Assembly (NCBI GenBank): GCA_019279435.1
Contig: JAAALK010000082.1
Coordinates: 18,319,116-18,383,115, forward strand
Origin: Zizania palustris
Lineage: Eukaryota > Streptophyta > Magnoliopsida > Poales > Poaceae
DNA: 64,000 nt
Reading direction: 5' to 3'
Under the pieces are notes generated by a model. The model searched no databases. It was not told the DNA's origin and saw only the letters and a program-made list of their open reading frames with translations. Made by a program: the position numbers and the translations under genes. Positions 41,460-52,498 of the stretch are shown piece by piece (the first letter of the stretch is position 1; the number at the start of each line of letters is the position of its first letter).

Positions 41460-43422
41460 TGTTGGACCGGAAACGGCGACCAGAGGGGGGGTGAATGGGA
41501 GCCTTTTAAAAAATTCGGGCTAAAAACTTAGCCTTCGGTTCTGTTCTGTCTTCTGCGGAACAGGCTTCGAACACTACCTTCGAAGGTCTGGTTCGGAGGT
41601 ACTTCGACACCTTCGAACACAGGCTTCGGAGGAGCAACAGTTCGAAGCCAAGAAGACTTCGCTCCACTAACAACCCTCGAAAACCAACTCTGCTAAGTCA
41701 GTGCAGGCTCCGCACACAGGGTGCTTCGAGCAGACTTCGCACTTCACCCTTCGCAAGAGTGGACAGCCCTCTGAGGACTTCGACCAAGTACTTGGCGACA
41801 GCAACTGGTACTGGGCTTCGTACGCGAAGGTCTACACGCACACAAAACGGACTAAGCTAAGGGCTTCGACACAGGAAGCTAAACGGGATACAACCAGGGC
41901 TTCGCTAGTAAGCAGCGAGGTCTTGCCTCGTGTTACACAGAGCGACAGCACACTGAAAAACACACTTCGCGAGAAAAACACCCTTCGCCAAGACAGGCTT
42001 CGGTGAGCTAAAAACTAGCGAGGTATGCAATGCAAGTTCAAGCAAAAGCACACAGAAGCAGGGCTTCGCCGCTTGAACAAGGAACACTGAAATAAATTGA
42101 ACTCTGGATGAAAACCAGCGAGGTCTGTGTACAGGAGCTCAACAGTAAATGCTCAAAGTGTTAAATGTTACCTACCGAGCCCCCATATTTATAGCCCATG
42201 GATTCATCCTAAGGAAGTGACTACTTTACCCCTAGGGTTTACAACAGATTTGTCTCTACAGAACTAAGGGGTACAAAAGGTAGTCCACCTTTATTTTGGA
42301 GGCTTCTCTGTCAGCTGCAGAGGGGACAGTGTCAGCCTTTTTCAGAACAGACAGTGTCAGCCTTTACAGTGTTGACTTCTGGAACCTCCCTTCGCACCGG
42401 AGGGTGCGGTAGCTTCGGCGAGAAGCCTGCAGCCTGTTGGCCTTCGCTCCGCCGAAGATGTCCTTCGATACAGTGACGGTTTTGAGCCAAAGCCGTCAAA
42501 GCCCTTGGGCCTTCGCACCACCACCTTCGGAGTGGACCTCCACGGCTTCACAGCTACTCCCAGCTCGAACACCGTCCATCCGTGTACCGAAGCCATGCAT
42601 GGCCGAAGCACCACAAGTCAACCTCACTCCGGAGCTAGCCTCGCTCCGAAGTCCTTCACACTCCGAAGCCCCACCTTCGGAGTACCACCCTTCGAAGTCC
42701 CTCCTTCGTCCAAGGCCTCCGCATGAAGCATTCCATGAGCACTTCGTCGCAGTGTCTCACTCCGAGCACACTCCTCGACGAGCCTCACCCGGACCATGCC
42801 TTCGATGCGCCTCGACTTCTGAGACCTTCGTCGGGTAACCTTCGAGTGTCTCCCTCCGGAGCACACTTCGAACACCTTGCCTCCGCAGAGGACTTGATCC
42901 ACCAACTCTGAAGTCACTCCATTCGGAGTACCTTCGAAGTGCCTCACGTCCGAGGACTTTGTCTCGGAGCACCTTCAGCCGGAGCCACGCTCCGCACTCT
43001 TTGCCTTCACCTGGCACGCCTCGACCCGAGTACCGATCTGGACCACCTTCGCAGCCACCGTGACGGAGCTCCCCGCTCCCCTGGCATCAAGCCTCCCGCT
43101 TGACCCAGGTTCACCTGGCTCGAACCTTGTCCATCGCCTCCGAAGTCCCTGCGCACCACCGACAAGCAAACAAGTGTATCCAGTACTCCGGAGACCTCTC
43201 CGGGTTAGCAACCTTCGGTACACACTCCGGTGTACCGCCCAAAGTACCGAAGCCATCGGTACGAACCCAGACAGGTACACTCCGCTGCACAGCTGCAGCA
43301 AGCAAACACCGAACACACTCCGGTGACACACCTCCGAACACCCTTCGGAAGTACCCTTCGAACAGAGGGTAAAATCCAGTCAATCACTCATCACATACAC
43401 CGAAACCATCCTTGGTTTCTCA
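41460..43422 (-). repeat. 3' LTR of the Sirevirus-type element
   Basis: 1963 bp, TGTTGGACC at the left and GGTTTCTCA at the right on +, so TG...CA in either sense. A TATAAATAT box on the minus strand lies at about 42185-42193. The LTR is very rich in CTTCGAA- and CTCCGGAG-like words. Confidence 0.85.
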
Positions 43423-43720
43423 ATCTCCCCCTTGATGAGTGCATTGACAACCAAATTGAAGTTCAAGAAAATTTAAAAACTTTCAGCACACAAGTGACCA
43501 TAAAAACTCAAAAAGAGCCAAAGCATGTCACTTGATAAAAGAAATTTTTCTCCCTCTTTCTTAAAAGAGTAAAAGCCCTTATTGGCAAATCTCCCCTTGA
43601 TAAGAACTCCCCCTGAGTTAAGCAAATTTTTCTCCCCCTTTATGTCAAAAATCTCTCCCCCCTTCAAAATTATGCCTTTCTTGCGGCAGAGAACATAGCA
43701 AACCTCTCCCCCTTTGGCAA
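43423..43720 (-). promoter_or_regulatory. Polypurine tract plus a cluster of extra polypurine tracts
   Basis: The tract directly before the LTR in element sense is CAAGGGGGAGAT (43423-43434). Further tracts such as AAAGGGGGAGAA, AGGGGGAGT and AAAGGGGGAGAGG recur up to about 43715. Clusters of multiple polypurine tracts upstream of the 3' LTR are a known Sirevirus hallmark. Confidence 0.75.
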
Positions 43721-44594
43721 TGCAAGCATCAAGGAGCAGTCAAAAGATGCAAAGCTTCGAAATGAATAGAATTGCAAGGACATATAATGCAAAAATATGC
43801 CAACATTAAAACGAATGATCATGTGCTCAGCTCAATTTAACAATCTGTGAAACAAGATGATGGCATGAGATTTTGTCATTTTGAAGTAAAAGCATCACCA
43901 CTTAATCATAGCAGCTAGTCATGTGAAGGCAAGGACTGCGCAAAGCTAACAATTTCTATCCTAGACAGACAATTCTTGTTCAAAAGGAGCTTTGAAAGCA
44001 AACTTGATGAGCCATTAAATTTGTTGTTCTTTTCTTAATGCCAGGGGTTATTTGTTTGTCCACCTTATACTTTCCAATCAGGCCAAGCCTAGGCAAGAAA
44101 GCCATCTGAAGCTTAAGGCGGTGATTTTGGCATACACTACACTATCCCAGTTCAGACCAATGTGCAATGGTAAGCAGTCTAGAATAGAGTAGTGCGACAA
44201 CCAAACCCTCCTGGATCTTTTCATTAAAACCAGGCAAATCATGGATTTTTGATTTTGAATTTGATGAATTAAATATTTTGATGAGTATCCATGAATAAAG
44301 AACACATTTTTCAAGTTGCAAATTTTAGCATCCAAGGAACAGTGTCTTGCTGTCAAGTAGATAAAGGATAGCTAAAAGCAGTCCAACCTAAACAAGCTAG
44401 ATGCAAGATTGTGCGGTGAGCAAGTTTTGATTTTAGAAAATAAAACAGCATGCACAACCAATGTTCCAGATATATTTCATAGAGCTGAGCTGACATGATT
44501 TCTTTGAATTAAAAGCAGGCATATAATGGCAAAAGATGTAAGTGCAATTCCACACATAATGAGCATATGCAAGACAATTAAAATCAGCTCCCCC
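43721..44594 (-). other. Noncoding region between pol and the polypurine cluster
   Basis: No envelope-like ORF is visible on the minus strand, where some Sireviruses carry one. The longest ORF (44078-44356) is short and without signal or membrane features that I would trust. Confidence 0.55.
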
Positions 44595-47500
44595 TCACAA
44601 AATGCCGTAGGGATGACAAATACCAAGTTCCCCACGCAAGTAAGCAAATCGAGAAGCATCGAGGGGTTTTGTAAAAATATCGGCAAGCTGGTGTTGGGTA
44701 TCAACATATTGAAGTTCAATATCACCCTTCTCATTGTGATCTCTGAGAAAATGATACCGTACATCAATGTGTTTGGTTCTGGAGTGCTGAACCGGGTTGT
44801 TTGCAATACAAATGGCACTAGTGTTATCACAGAAAAGTGGAACACTCTTATAATCTAACCCGAAATCCCGCAAAGTGGAAACCATCCACAAAATCTGAGA
44901 GCAACAGCTAGCTGCAGCAACATATTCGGCTTCAGCCGTCGATTGTGCAACACTAGACTGTTTGCGGGAAGACCAGCAAACCAGAGATGTACCCAGAAAA
45001 TGACAAGTACCAGAGGTACTCTTCCTATCAATTCTACACCCAGCAAAATCCGCATCTGAATAACCTCTAAGACATAAAGATGAAGACGATGAATACCATA
45101 TGCCAAACTCAAGGGTGTGTTTGAGATACCTTAGAATGCGCTTAACCGCTTGGCGGTGCGAAGCTCGTGGCGAAGCCTGAAAACGAGCGCACAGACACAC
45201 AGCGAAGTGTATGTCCGGCCTCGTGGCAGTCAAGTAGAGGAGGGAGCCGATCATGCTTCGGAACTCCTTCTGATCTACGGCTTCTCCATCTTCGTCAGGG
45301 TCCAATGCTACAGATGTAGCCATTGGAGTGGCGAGGGGCTTCGCATCGGACATGTCGAACTTCTTGAGCAGGTCCTTGGTGTACTTCGTCTGGTGAACGA
45401 AAGTACCTTGTTTGTTTTGCTTGATTTGCAAACCAAGGAAAAAGGTGAGTTCACCCATCATTGACATTTCAAATTCCCTGCTCATGGTATCTGCAAACTC
45501 GGCAACCAAAGCATGAGAAGAGCCACCAAAGATGATATCATCCACATAAATCTGAACTAGGAGGAAATCTTTGCCATGCTTGAGAGTAAACAGTGTTTTA
45601 TCAACTGAGCCCATCACGTACCCTCGCTCAAGCAGAAAAGACTTAAGTCTGTCATACCATGCCCGAGGGGCCTGCTTGAGTCCATAAAGAGCCTTATGAA
45701 GTTTAAGGACTTTATGTGGGTACTTGGGGTTTTCAAAACCAGGGGGTTGTATTACATAAACATCTTCACCTATGAAGCCATTAAGAAAAGCACTTTTGAC
45801 ATCCATTTGATAGAGTTTGAATCCCCGGGATGTCGCAAAGGCAAGCAAAATCCTAATGGCCTCAAGGCAAGCAACTGGTGCAAAAGTTTCAGTAAAATCA
45901 ATCCCTTCTAGTTGAGAAAAGCCCTGAGCTACAAGTCTAGCCTTGTTTCTAACAATTGTCCCATCCTCCCCTTGTTTATTTTTAAAAATCCATTTTGTTC
46001 CAATGAAATGAACATTAGGTGGAGGATCAACTAAAGTCCAGACTTGGTTTCTTTCAAAATTCTCAAGCTCTTCATGCATGGCATTGATCCAACTAGAATC
46101 AGAAAGTGCATGACTAACATCTAAAGGCTCGAAAGAAGCAACAAAAGCAGCATTAGTGAAATGGGCATGAGAACGAGTTACCCTTTGATCAAGCTCACCA
46201 ATGATCTGCTCGGGAGGGTGCATCCTTTGAACATGATGTGGAGCCTCGCGGCGGGATGCAGTCTCCCCCTCAACTTGTGCGTTGGAGTGGTCCAAGATGA
46301 CCGATGTCGAGGTAGTCGCTTCGGGACCTCGTGCCGAAGTAGTTGAAGCGGGGTCAGCTTCGGGGGTTGACGTCGAGGGTAGTAGGGGTTCATCCTCGAA
46401 TTCTCCGGGATCTTCGTCTTCGAATAAGGTCTGTTCCATGTCGTGTTCATTTGCCTGTTCAAAAGTAGAACTAACAGAGGGGGTTGATTCATCAAAAGTC
46501 ACATCACATGACTCGATGACAGTGTTAGTTTCCAAGTTATAAACACGATAGGAATGACCATGAGTAGTATAACCCAAAAAGATCCCGTCAGAAGATCGCG
46601 ACTCAAATTTATCCAAATTTCCACGCTTTAGGATAAAGCACCGACAGCCAAAAACTCGAAGATGAGTAACCTTGGGCTGTCTCCCAAAACGCAGCTCATA
46701 AGATGTCAAGTTTAAAATTGAGCGCAAGAAAATTCGGTTTGAGATGTAGCAAGCAGTGTTCATGGCCTCAGCCCAGAATTTTCTAGGAGTCCTATGCTCA
46801 TCAAGCATCGTCCTAGCCATCTCAACCAAAGTGCGGTTTTTCCTCTCAACAACACCATTCTGTTGAGGAACCCGCGGAGCAGAGAATTGATGTTCTATGC
46901 CATGCTCCATGCAAAAGTCAACAAAGAGACTGTTTTTGAACTCGGTGCCATTATCGCTTCGAATGAATTTTAATGCACCAGGGAGTTCAGTGAAAAGTCT
47001 CAAAGCCAAGCTCCGAAAGTGTGAAAACACTTCATCCTTGCTGGCAAGAAAGAAGACCCAAGAGTAGCGAGAGAAATCGTCGACAATAACAAGTACATAC
47101 CACTTGCCGCCTAAAGAACTAACCCGAGAAGGACCTACAGTGTCCATATGGAGAAGTTCTCCGGGCTGTTCAGTCATCACTGTGGTGACTGGCGAATGCG
47201 AAGCGGCAATCATTTTTCCATGTCGACATGGAGCGCAAACTAAATTATTCTCAAACTTGAGCTTGGGCAATCCTCGGATCAGACCTAGGGCGCTCAGACG
47301 AGCGAGCAACTCAAAGCTCATATGCCCTAGTCTCCTATGCCACTTCCAAAGCTCAGAAGTCGAATGTGCAACAAGACAATGAGAAGATCCAGACGACTCT
47401 GAAAATCAGCTCCAAAAACTCTCCCAACCCTAAAGATCTTACACACCACAACGCCATCAGAATTGAGCACTTGCGAAGTATCGCGATGAAATCGCACTTC

Positions 47501-47746
47501 GAAGCCCTCATCAAGCAACTGAGATACAGACAGCAAATTGTATCCCAGGTTTTCAACCAAAGCAACATCTTTGAGAGTGAAGTTCGCGTTAATTCTTACC
47601 ACACCTTTACCTTTCACTCTACTCCTTCGATTGTTTCCGAAGGTGATATGTTCCCTTTGCTTGGTTGTGGTGAGGCTGGAGAACCATTCTGCATCTCCGG
47701 TCATGTGGCGCGAACAACCGGAGTCCATGATCCACGTGCCCTCCAA
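44595..47746 (-). pseudogene. pol: Sirevirus pol: protease, integrase, RT, RNase H, with one frameshift
   Basis: From 47746 the protease reads WIMDSGCSRHMTGDAEW, with the D-S-G active site. The frame ends at 47327. The integrase continues from about 47400 in another frame: zinc finger HRRLGHMSFELL and CAPCRHGKM, D in HMDTVGPSRV, D in SDNGTEFKN, E in QQNGVVERKNRTL. RT follows with YQMDVKSAFLNGFIGEDVY, LYGLKQAPRAWYDRL and YVDDIIFGG. RNase H has GYSDADFAGCRIDRKSTSG and DIFTKPLDASRF, ending at 44595. The frame change lies near a T-run at about 47397-47401, between protease and integrase. Every catalytic residue is present. Confidence 0.9.
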
Positions 47747-47761
47747 GCCTCGACCTGTCGC

Positions 47762-50224
47762 CTACACATGATAAGAACGTCTCGATCGCTCAGTGCTGGG
47801 GTGAGTGAAATAATGACGATGCATCCAGCACTGAGTGACACGAGTAGTAGGCACAGTAAAAGTAGATGGTCTACGCACATAATAATCAGAATGATGCAAA
47901 GTGCGAGGTCTACCTACATGCTGTGAAAGAACAACATGTCGAGGTCTCCTACTCTGACGAGGTACAAATCTGCTAGCCCGTGGTCTACCACCATATGGAA
48001 CATGGTGAAGACCTCGAGGAGCAAAACCTCTCCGAGAAGCACGAGGAGCCTCAAAAGCAGGACGATAGTACATCTCAGACTCATGCATACCTAAAGATGG
48101 GTAATGCATGTCCTGGTAACTCATCGCCTGTGCGCGTCGCTCATCCTTGATGCGACGAAAACAGAACCCAACCAAATGACCCGCCCGCTGACAATAGGAA
48201 CAATGAAACACTCTCCTGGGGGCACTCTCATGGGTCACAGGAGCAACTCTCACAGGCTCCTTGGGTTTCTCTTGAGTGGTTTTCTTGGGAGGATTTTTCT
48301 TGGCAGGAGGAGTGGTTTTCTTTGGTGGATGGGTAGGCTTTTTGGCTGATGGGGTGTCCAACAGAGCTCTCTCTTTCTCTAGGGTGGTGGGAGAGGTAAA
48401 AACAGTTTTGGTCTTACTGTCTAAAGCTATCCTCTCAAAACCCAAACCTAGAGCTACCCCGGCTCTGTCAGCACACAACTTGGTCTTGGCCAAGAGCAAA
48501 TCCATCCTACCCTTTCCCTCAGTGCATTTATTCACCACAGAAAGAAGGTATTCATTTTCAGACATGAGATTCTCAGCTCGCTCTCTGACAGTGCCTAGCT
48601 GGTCCTTAAGGGTGATGCAAGTGTCACAAACAGGTTGCACATCCTTAGAACTACCGACCCTCTCCAATCTAGCCTCCAAATCATGAACATGCTTATCGCG
48701 TAAAGAAATGCTATCGCGTAATAAAGAGCAGTTCATGCAATCAATAATATCATGAGGTCTAGAATCCACCTCCAAAAGTTGCTTCTGTGCAGTCTCAAGC
48801 TCAGAGAGAGTTTGAGCATGTACAGAACGCAACTGAGCAAGCTCACTCATGACAACAGAACAGGACTCACATTCAGCATCATCAAACTTAGACTTAAGCA
48901 TGGCATATTCAGTAGAAATAGTTTCTAACCTAAGTCTAAGGTCTTTTCTTTCTCTAGCGGCTTGCACAAGTAATCTATCCTGACCAAGCACTACTTCATT
49001 CAGCTCATCTAATTTAATTAGTAGCTGGTCGGATGATAGGTTTACCTCAGATGAGTCAAGCTCATCGCCGCTGTGATCGCTGTCGGCCATGAAGCAAAGG
49101 CCGGTGAAGTCACGTCCCTTCTTGTCCTTCTTGTCCTCCTTCCTTGGGGACTCCTCCTCCTCAGAGCTCGACTCCTCAGTTGAGGATGTGTCGATGTCGC
49201 TGAGAGCAGCAACAAAAGCTCTGGAAGCGGCCTTGGCTACTTTCTTAGCCATCTTGCCGCGCTTGCCCTTCACAAAGGGCTTCCTCTCCTTTTTGTGGTA
49301 TTTGGGGCGGTCACTCTCTTCTCTCTTCTTGACCTTGGGGCAATTGGCCTTAATATGAGAGGTGTCGCCACATTCATAGCAGCCACTAAAACCACTTCTC
49401 CTCTGATCCCGTCTCTCATGATGAAAGCGGGTGAACCTCCGGGCAATGAGAGCAAGCTCGTCATCAGCTAGAGTATCCACCTGCTCCTTTGTGACGGAGA
49501 CCAAGGAGGACAAAGCAAAACCATCTGCAAGAACACAAGTGCCTGATGTGCTTGGTTCTGCAGTGGTGCCACGGCTTGTGCTAGAAACCAATGCCAATGG
49601 CTGTGGCAAAGAGCTTCTGTGCACAGCAAGAGATGCCTTAGCAATCTCTGTGGACTTCAGCTTGCTAAAGAGCTCATCACAGGTCAAAGTATCATAACCT
49701 GTGGACTCCTCAATGCTGGATATCTTTACTTCCCATATGCTACGGTCAAGAGCATAGAGAAGCTTGATAGCCCTATCGTGATCACTGTAAGCAAGCGTCC
49801 CGTTGGATCGCAAGTTACTCACTATAGCATCAAAACGCGAAAACATGGCATCTATAGATTCACCAGGTGCCTGCACAAACAGCTGATACTGTTGGTTGTA
49901 GGTGCTTTGGCGCCTGGCCTTAATCTGAGTAGAGCCCTCATGAAAAATAGTGAGCGTTGTCCAAATTTCCCTAGCAGTCCTAAGGTGCTGCACCCTATCA
50001 AACTCACTCCGACTCAAACCAATGAACAATATGTTCCTTGCCTTCGAGTTGGCATTGTACTGATCTTTTTCAGTTTGAGTGGTGCGGGTATCAGGGATGG
50101 AGTATTGTGATTCCACAATCTCCCAAATTGCATTTCCTTGGCTTAACAAGTAAGCCTCCATGCGCACCTTCCAGTATGCAAAATCTGTCCCATCGAACAG
50201 AGGAATTTTACTGCCTCTATCCAT
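47762..50224 (-). CDS. gag: Sirevirus gag, 820 residues, ending in UAG
   Basis: The N-terminus (MDRGSKIPLFDGTDFAYWKVR) is the copia-type gag domain (UBN2 family), with the region to about residue 200 forming the particle core. A knuckle CYECGDTSHIKANC lies near residue 285. A long coiled-coil region follows (SELETAQKQLLEVDSR), then a Lys/Pro-rich stretch (KKPTHPPKKTTPPAKKNPP) and a second knuckle CSYCQRAGHLVGFC. The frame stops at TAG (47762-47764) and continues open in the same frame into the protease, so one amber codon separates gag from pol. It may be a lesion or a readthrough site. Confidence 0.9.
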   Translation of the reverse strand: MDRGSKIPLFDGTDFAYWKVRMEAYLLSQGNAIWEIVESQYSIPDTRTTQTEKDQYNANSKARNILFIGLSRSEFDRVQHLRTAREIWTTLTIFHEGSTQIKARRQSTYNQQYQLFVQAPGESIDAMFSRFDAIVSNLRSNGTLAYSDHDRAIKLLYALDRSIWEVKISSIEESTGYDTLTCDELFSKLKSTEIAKASLAVHRSSLPQPLALVSSTSRGTTAEPSTSGTCVLADGFALSSLVSVTKEQVDTLADDELALIARRFTRFHHERRDQRRSGFSGCYECGDTSHIKANCPKVKKREESDRPKYHKKERKPFVKGKRGKMAKKVAKAASRAFVAALSDIDTSSTEESSSEEEESPRKEDKKDKKGRDFTGLCFMADSDHSGDELDSSEVNLSSDQLLIKLDELNEVVLGQDRLLVQAARERKDLRLRLETISTEYAMLKSKFDDAECESCSVVMSELAQLRSVHAQTLSELETAQKQLLEVDSRPHDIIDCMNCSLLRDSISLRDKHVHDLEARLERVGSSKDVQPVCDTCITLKDQLGTVRERAENLMSENEYLLSVVNKCTEGKGRMDLLLAKTKLCADRAGVALGLGFERIALDSKTKTVFTSPTTLEKERALLDTPSAKKPTHPPKKTTPPAKKNPPKKTTQEKPKEPVRVAPVTHESAPRRVFHCSYCQRAGHLVGFCFRRIKDERRAQAMSYQDMHYPSLGMHESEMYYRPAFEAPRASRRGFAPRGLHHVPYGGRPRASRFVPRQSRRPRHVVLSQHVGRPRTLHHSDYYVRRPSTFTVPTTRVTQCWMHRHYFTHPSTERSRRSYHV

Positions 50225-50274
50225 GTCACCAACAGATCACAAAACCAGTTAAGGTCAACTGGTGATCTTAACCT

Positions 50275-50286
50275 GCTCTGATACCA
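50275..50286 (-). promoter_or_regulatory. Primer binding site, tRNA-iMet type
   Basis: On the minus strand TGGTATCAGAGC follows the LTR after two bases. This is the standard complement to the 3' end of initiator tRNA-Met in plant copia elements. Confidence 0.93.
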
Positions 50287-50288
50287 AT

Positions 50289-50897
50289 TGTTGGACCGGA
50301 AACGGCGACCAGAGGGGGGGTGAATGGGAGCCTTTTAAAAAATTCGGGCTAAAAACTTAGCCTTCGGTTCTGTTCTGTCTTCTGCGGAACAGGCTTCGAA
50401 CACTACCTTCGAAGGTCTGGTTCGGAGGTACTTCGACACCTTCGAACACAGGCTTCGGAGGAGCAACAGTTCGAAGCCAAGAAGACTTCGCTCCACTAAC
50501 AACCCTCGAAAACCAACTCTGCTAAGTCAGTGCAGGCTCCGCACACAGGGTGCTTCGAGCAGACTTCGCACTTCACCCTTCGCAAGAGTGGACAGCCCTC
50601 TGAGGACTTCGACCAAGTACTTGGCGACAGCAACTGGTACTGGGCTTCGTACGCGAAGGTCTACACGCACACAAAACGGACTAAGCTAAGGGCTTCGACA
50701 CAGGAAGCTAAACGGGATACAACCAGGGCTTCGCTAGTAAGCAGCGAGGTCTTGCCTCGTGTTACACAGAGCGACAGCACACTGAAAAACACACTTCGCG
50801 AGAAAAACACCCTTCGCCAAGACAGGCTTCGGTGAGCTAAAAACTAGCGAGGTATGCAATGCAAGTTCAAGCAAAAGCACACAGAAGCAGGGCTTCG
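50289..50897 (-). repeat. 5' LTR of the Sirevirus-type element, truncated by the gap
   Basis: 609 bases matching 41460-42068 without a difference seen by eye, then Ns. About 1354 bases of this LTR should be missing. Confidence 0.92.
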
Positions 50898-50997
50898 NNN
50901 NNNNNNNNNNNNNNNNNNNNNNNNNNNNNNNNNNNNNNNNNNNNNNNNNNNNNNNNNNNNNNNNNNNNNNNNNNNNNNNNNNNNNNNNNNNNNNNNN
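50898..50997. other. Assembly gap of 100 N
   Basis: Exactly 100 Ns, the usual placeholder for a gap of unknown length. The LTR on its left and the chromovirus LTR on its right are both incomplete, so the true missing length is several kilobases. Confidence 0.97.
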
Positions 50998-52456
50998 CAG
51001 ATCCGTTGGATCCAGATCCGGTGGCCAGGCGCGAGGCGGGATCCCTTAAATGAAAACGGACGGCCAGGATTAGATCCCGCGAACCGGTATGACGTGGACG
51101 CACCAGATCGATCCAGGGGGTTAAGTGACGATCGACGGCCGAGAGGCCTCGATACCCCTTTGACCAGATCTGAGGGCCCAGATTAAATCCTGAGGGGATT
51201 TAATCCTAGCCCTCCGATCGCAATCGAACGGCCGTGGCGTGATCCGGCACGGCACGACGTAAGGGGGCGCGTACCCCCCTTCGTCTCCGGCGACGGCGGC
51301 CTCGGATGCGATGGCGACGGTGGCGGCGAGCGCCTACGGGCATAGCTAACGGCAAAAATGGAACGGGGAGGGGAGGGCGGTCATGACCGTACCTTTGACA
51401 GCGACGACAGAGGTCCGGAGGTGACTGGCGGCGAGCGTAGACGGCGGAGGGGTTCGGGTGGTCGACGACGACGGTGACCCGGTGGTCTTCTTGGCCGACG
51501 GAGGGGTGGCCGAGAACGGGCGGTCGACGGCGGACCCGACGGTAGTGGTGGCTAGGGCGGAGGAGGCCGGGATTGACGGCGAGCGATGGCCGGAGTTGGA
51601 GCAGGAGGGAAACCCGAAAATGGGGACGGGGCGCTCTGTATTGCTTTAGCTTGGCCTTAGGCGGTGTGGCTAAGGGCGGTGGCCGTGGGGGGTATTTATA
51701 GGGGGGTTGCCGGCGTAAGGAGGGAAGGAAACCGAGGGTTTCCAAGAACTCCGGTGAGGACTTCCATTCCCTCGGCCAAGCTTCCTAAAGTGCGAAACTG
51801 CGTCGCCTATCGGTGGAAAGGGATCACGGTAATCCAAGGAAGGGAGTCCGGAGGCGATCGGGCGGGATCGGGCGGCCGGCGGCAGGGAATCCGAAGGGGA
51901 TCGCCGGAGAAAGGAAAGGGGATCCCCTTCCCGGGAGGAAGACGATCCTGACAAGTGGGCTCCACCTGTCAGTGAGCGAGCGCGAGGCTAATGGCGCCGA
52001 CAGGCGGGCCACGCATGTCAGAGGGCGAAAGGGGCGCGGCTGAGGCTGACTGGTGAGGCCGAGGCGGGCGCGGGCGGGAGAGAGAAGAGGGGAGCGGCGC
52101 CGACAGGCGGGACCCACGGGTCAGTGGCTCATGGCTTGGACTGGGCTGGGCTCGGGTGCTTTGGAGGTTAAGGCCCATCAAGCATTTTTAATTGTTTTCT
52201 GATTAAAATAAATCCAATAATTCATATATTTGATTAAGGGTTGAATCACTGTTGATAAAAATTTGTAAAAATTCCTAAAATTATATTGTGGTCTCTAGTG
52301 CATCTCATAAAATTTTCAAGTCCATATTTTGAATATTTCTCCCTATTTGACTTTATTTGGGTTCTTTTATGATTTTCCTTTAATAAATAAATCCAGAAAT
52401 GATTTAAATAATATTTTTCTTTTATTTTATTTGTTTTTATTTCTTGGGGTGTTACA
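50998..52456 (-). repeat. 3' LTR of chromovirus A, far end lost in the gap
   Basis: In element sense it starts TGTAACACCCCAAGAA. A minus-strand TATA box (TATAAATACC) lies at 51691-51700. Alignable by eye to 58150-59628 of element B, with many differences. The CG-rich stretch at 51200-52100 is the downstream promoter and leader part of the LTR. Confidence 0.85.
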
Positions 52457-52470
52457 ATCCTATCCCCCTT
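52457..52470 (-). promoter_or_regulatory. Polypurine tract of chromovirus A
   Basis: AAGGGGGATAGGAT on the minus strand directly before the LTR. Confidence 0.8.
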
Positions 52471-52498
52471 ACAGAGAATCTCGTCCTCGATATTCGGA

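Larger units (their letters stand above)
41460..50897 (-). mobile_element. Sirevirus-type Ty1/copia element, one LTR truncated by the gap
   Basis: LTR at 41460-43422 and its partner from 50289 (cut at 50897 by the N run) look identical over the 609 bases available. Minus-strand gag, protease, integrase, RT and RNase H lie between them. The tRNA-iMet primer site is at 50275-50286. The long gag with a second knuckle and the cluster of repeated polypurine tracts before the 3' LTR are Sirevirus (Maximus/SIRE) traits. The left flank is GAATC (41455-41459). The right duplication is lost in the gap. Two single lesions interrupt the coding sequence. Confidence 0.9.

Noticed and set aside
41701..42006. 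101-residue ORF present identically at 41701 and 50530
   Set aside because: The duplication is simply the two LTRs of the Sirevirus-type element, and the peptide has no features of a real protein.
41460..43422. TTCGAA words read as heat-shock elements
   Set aside because: Heat-shock elements need GAANNTTC or TTCNNGAA spacing. TTC and GAA are directly joined here, so the motif does not fit.
43721..44594. Envelope-like gene of the Sirevirus-type element
   Set aside because: No ORF of adequate length on the element strand and no signal peptide or membrane segment.
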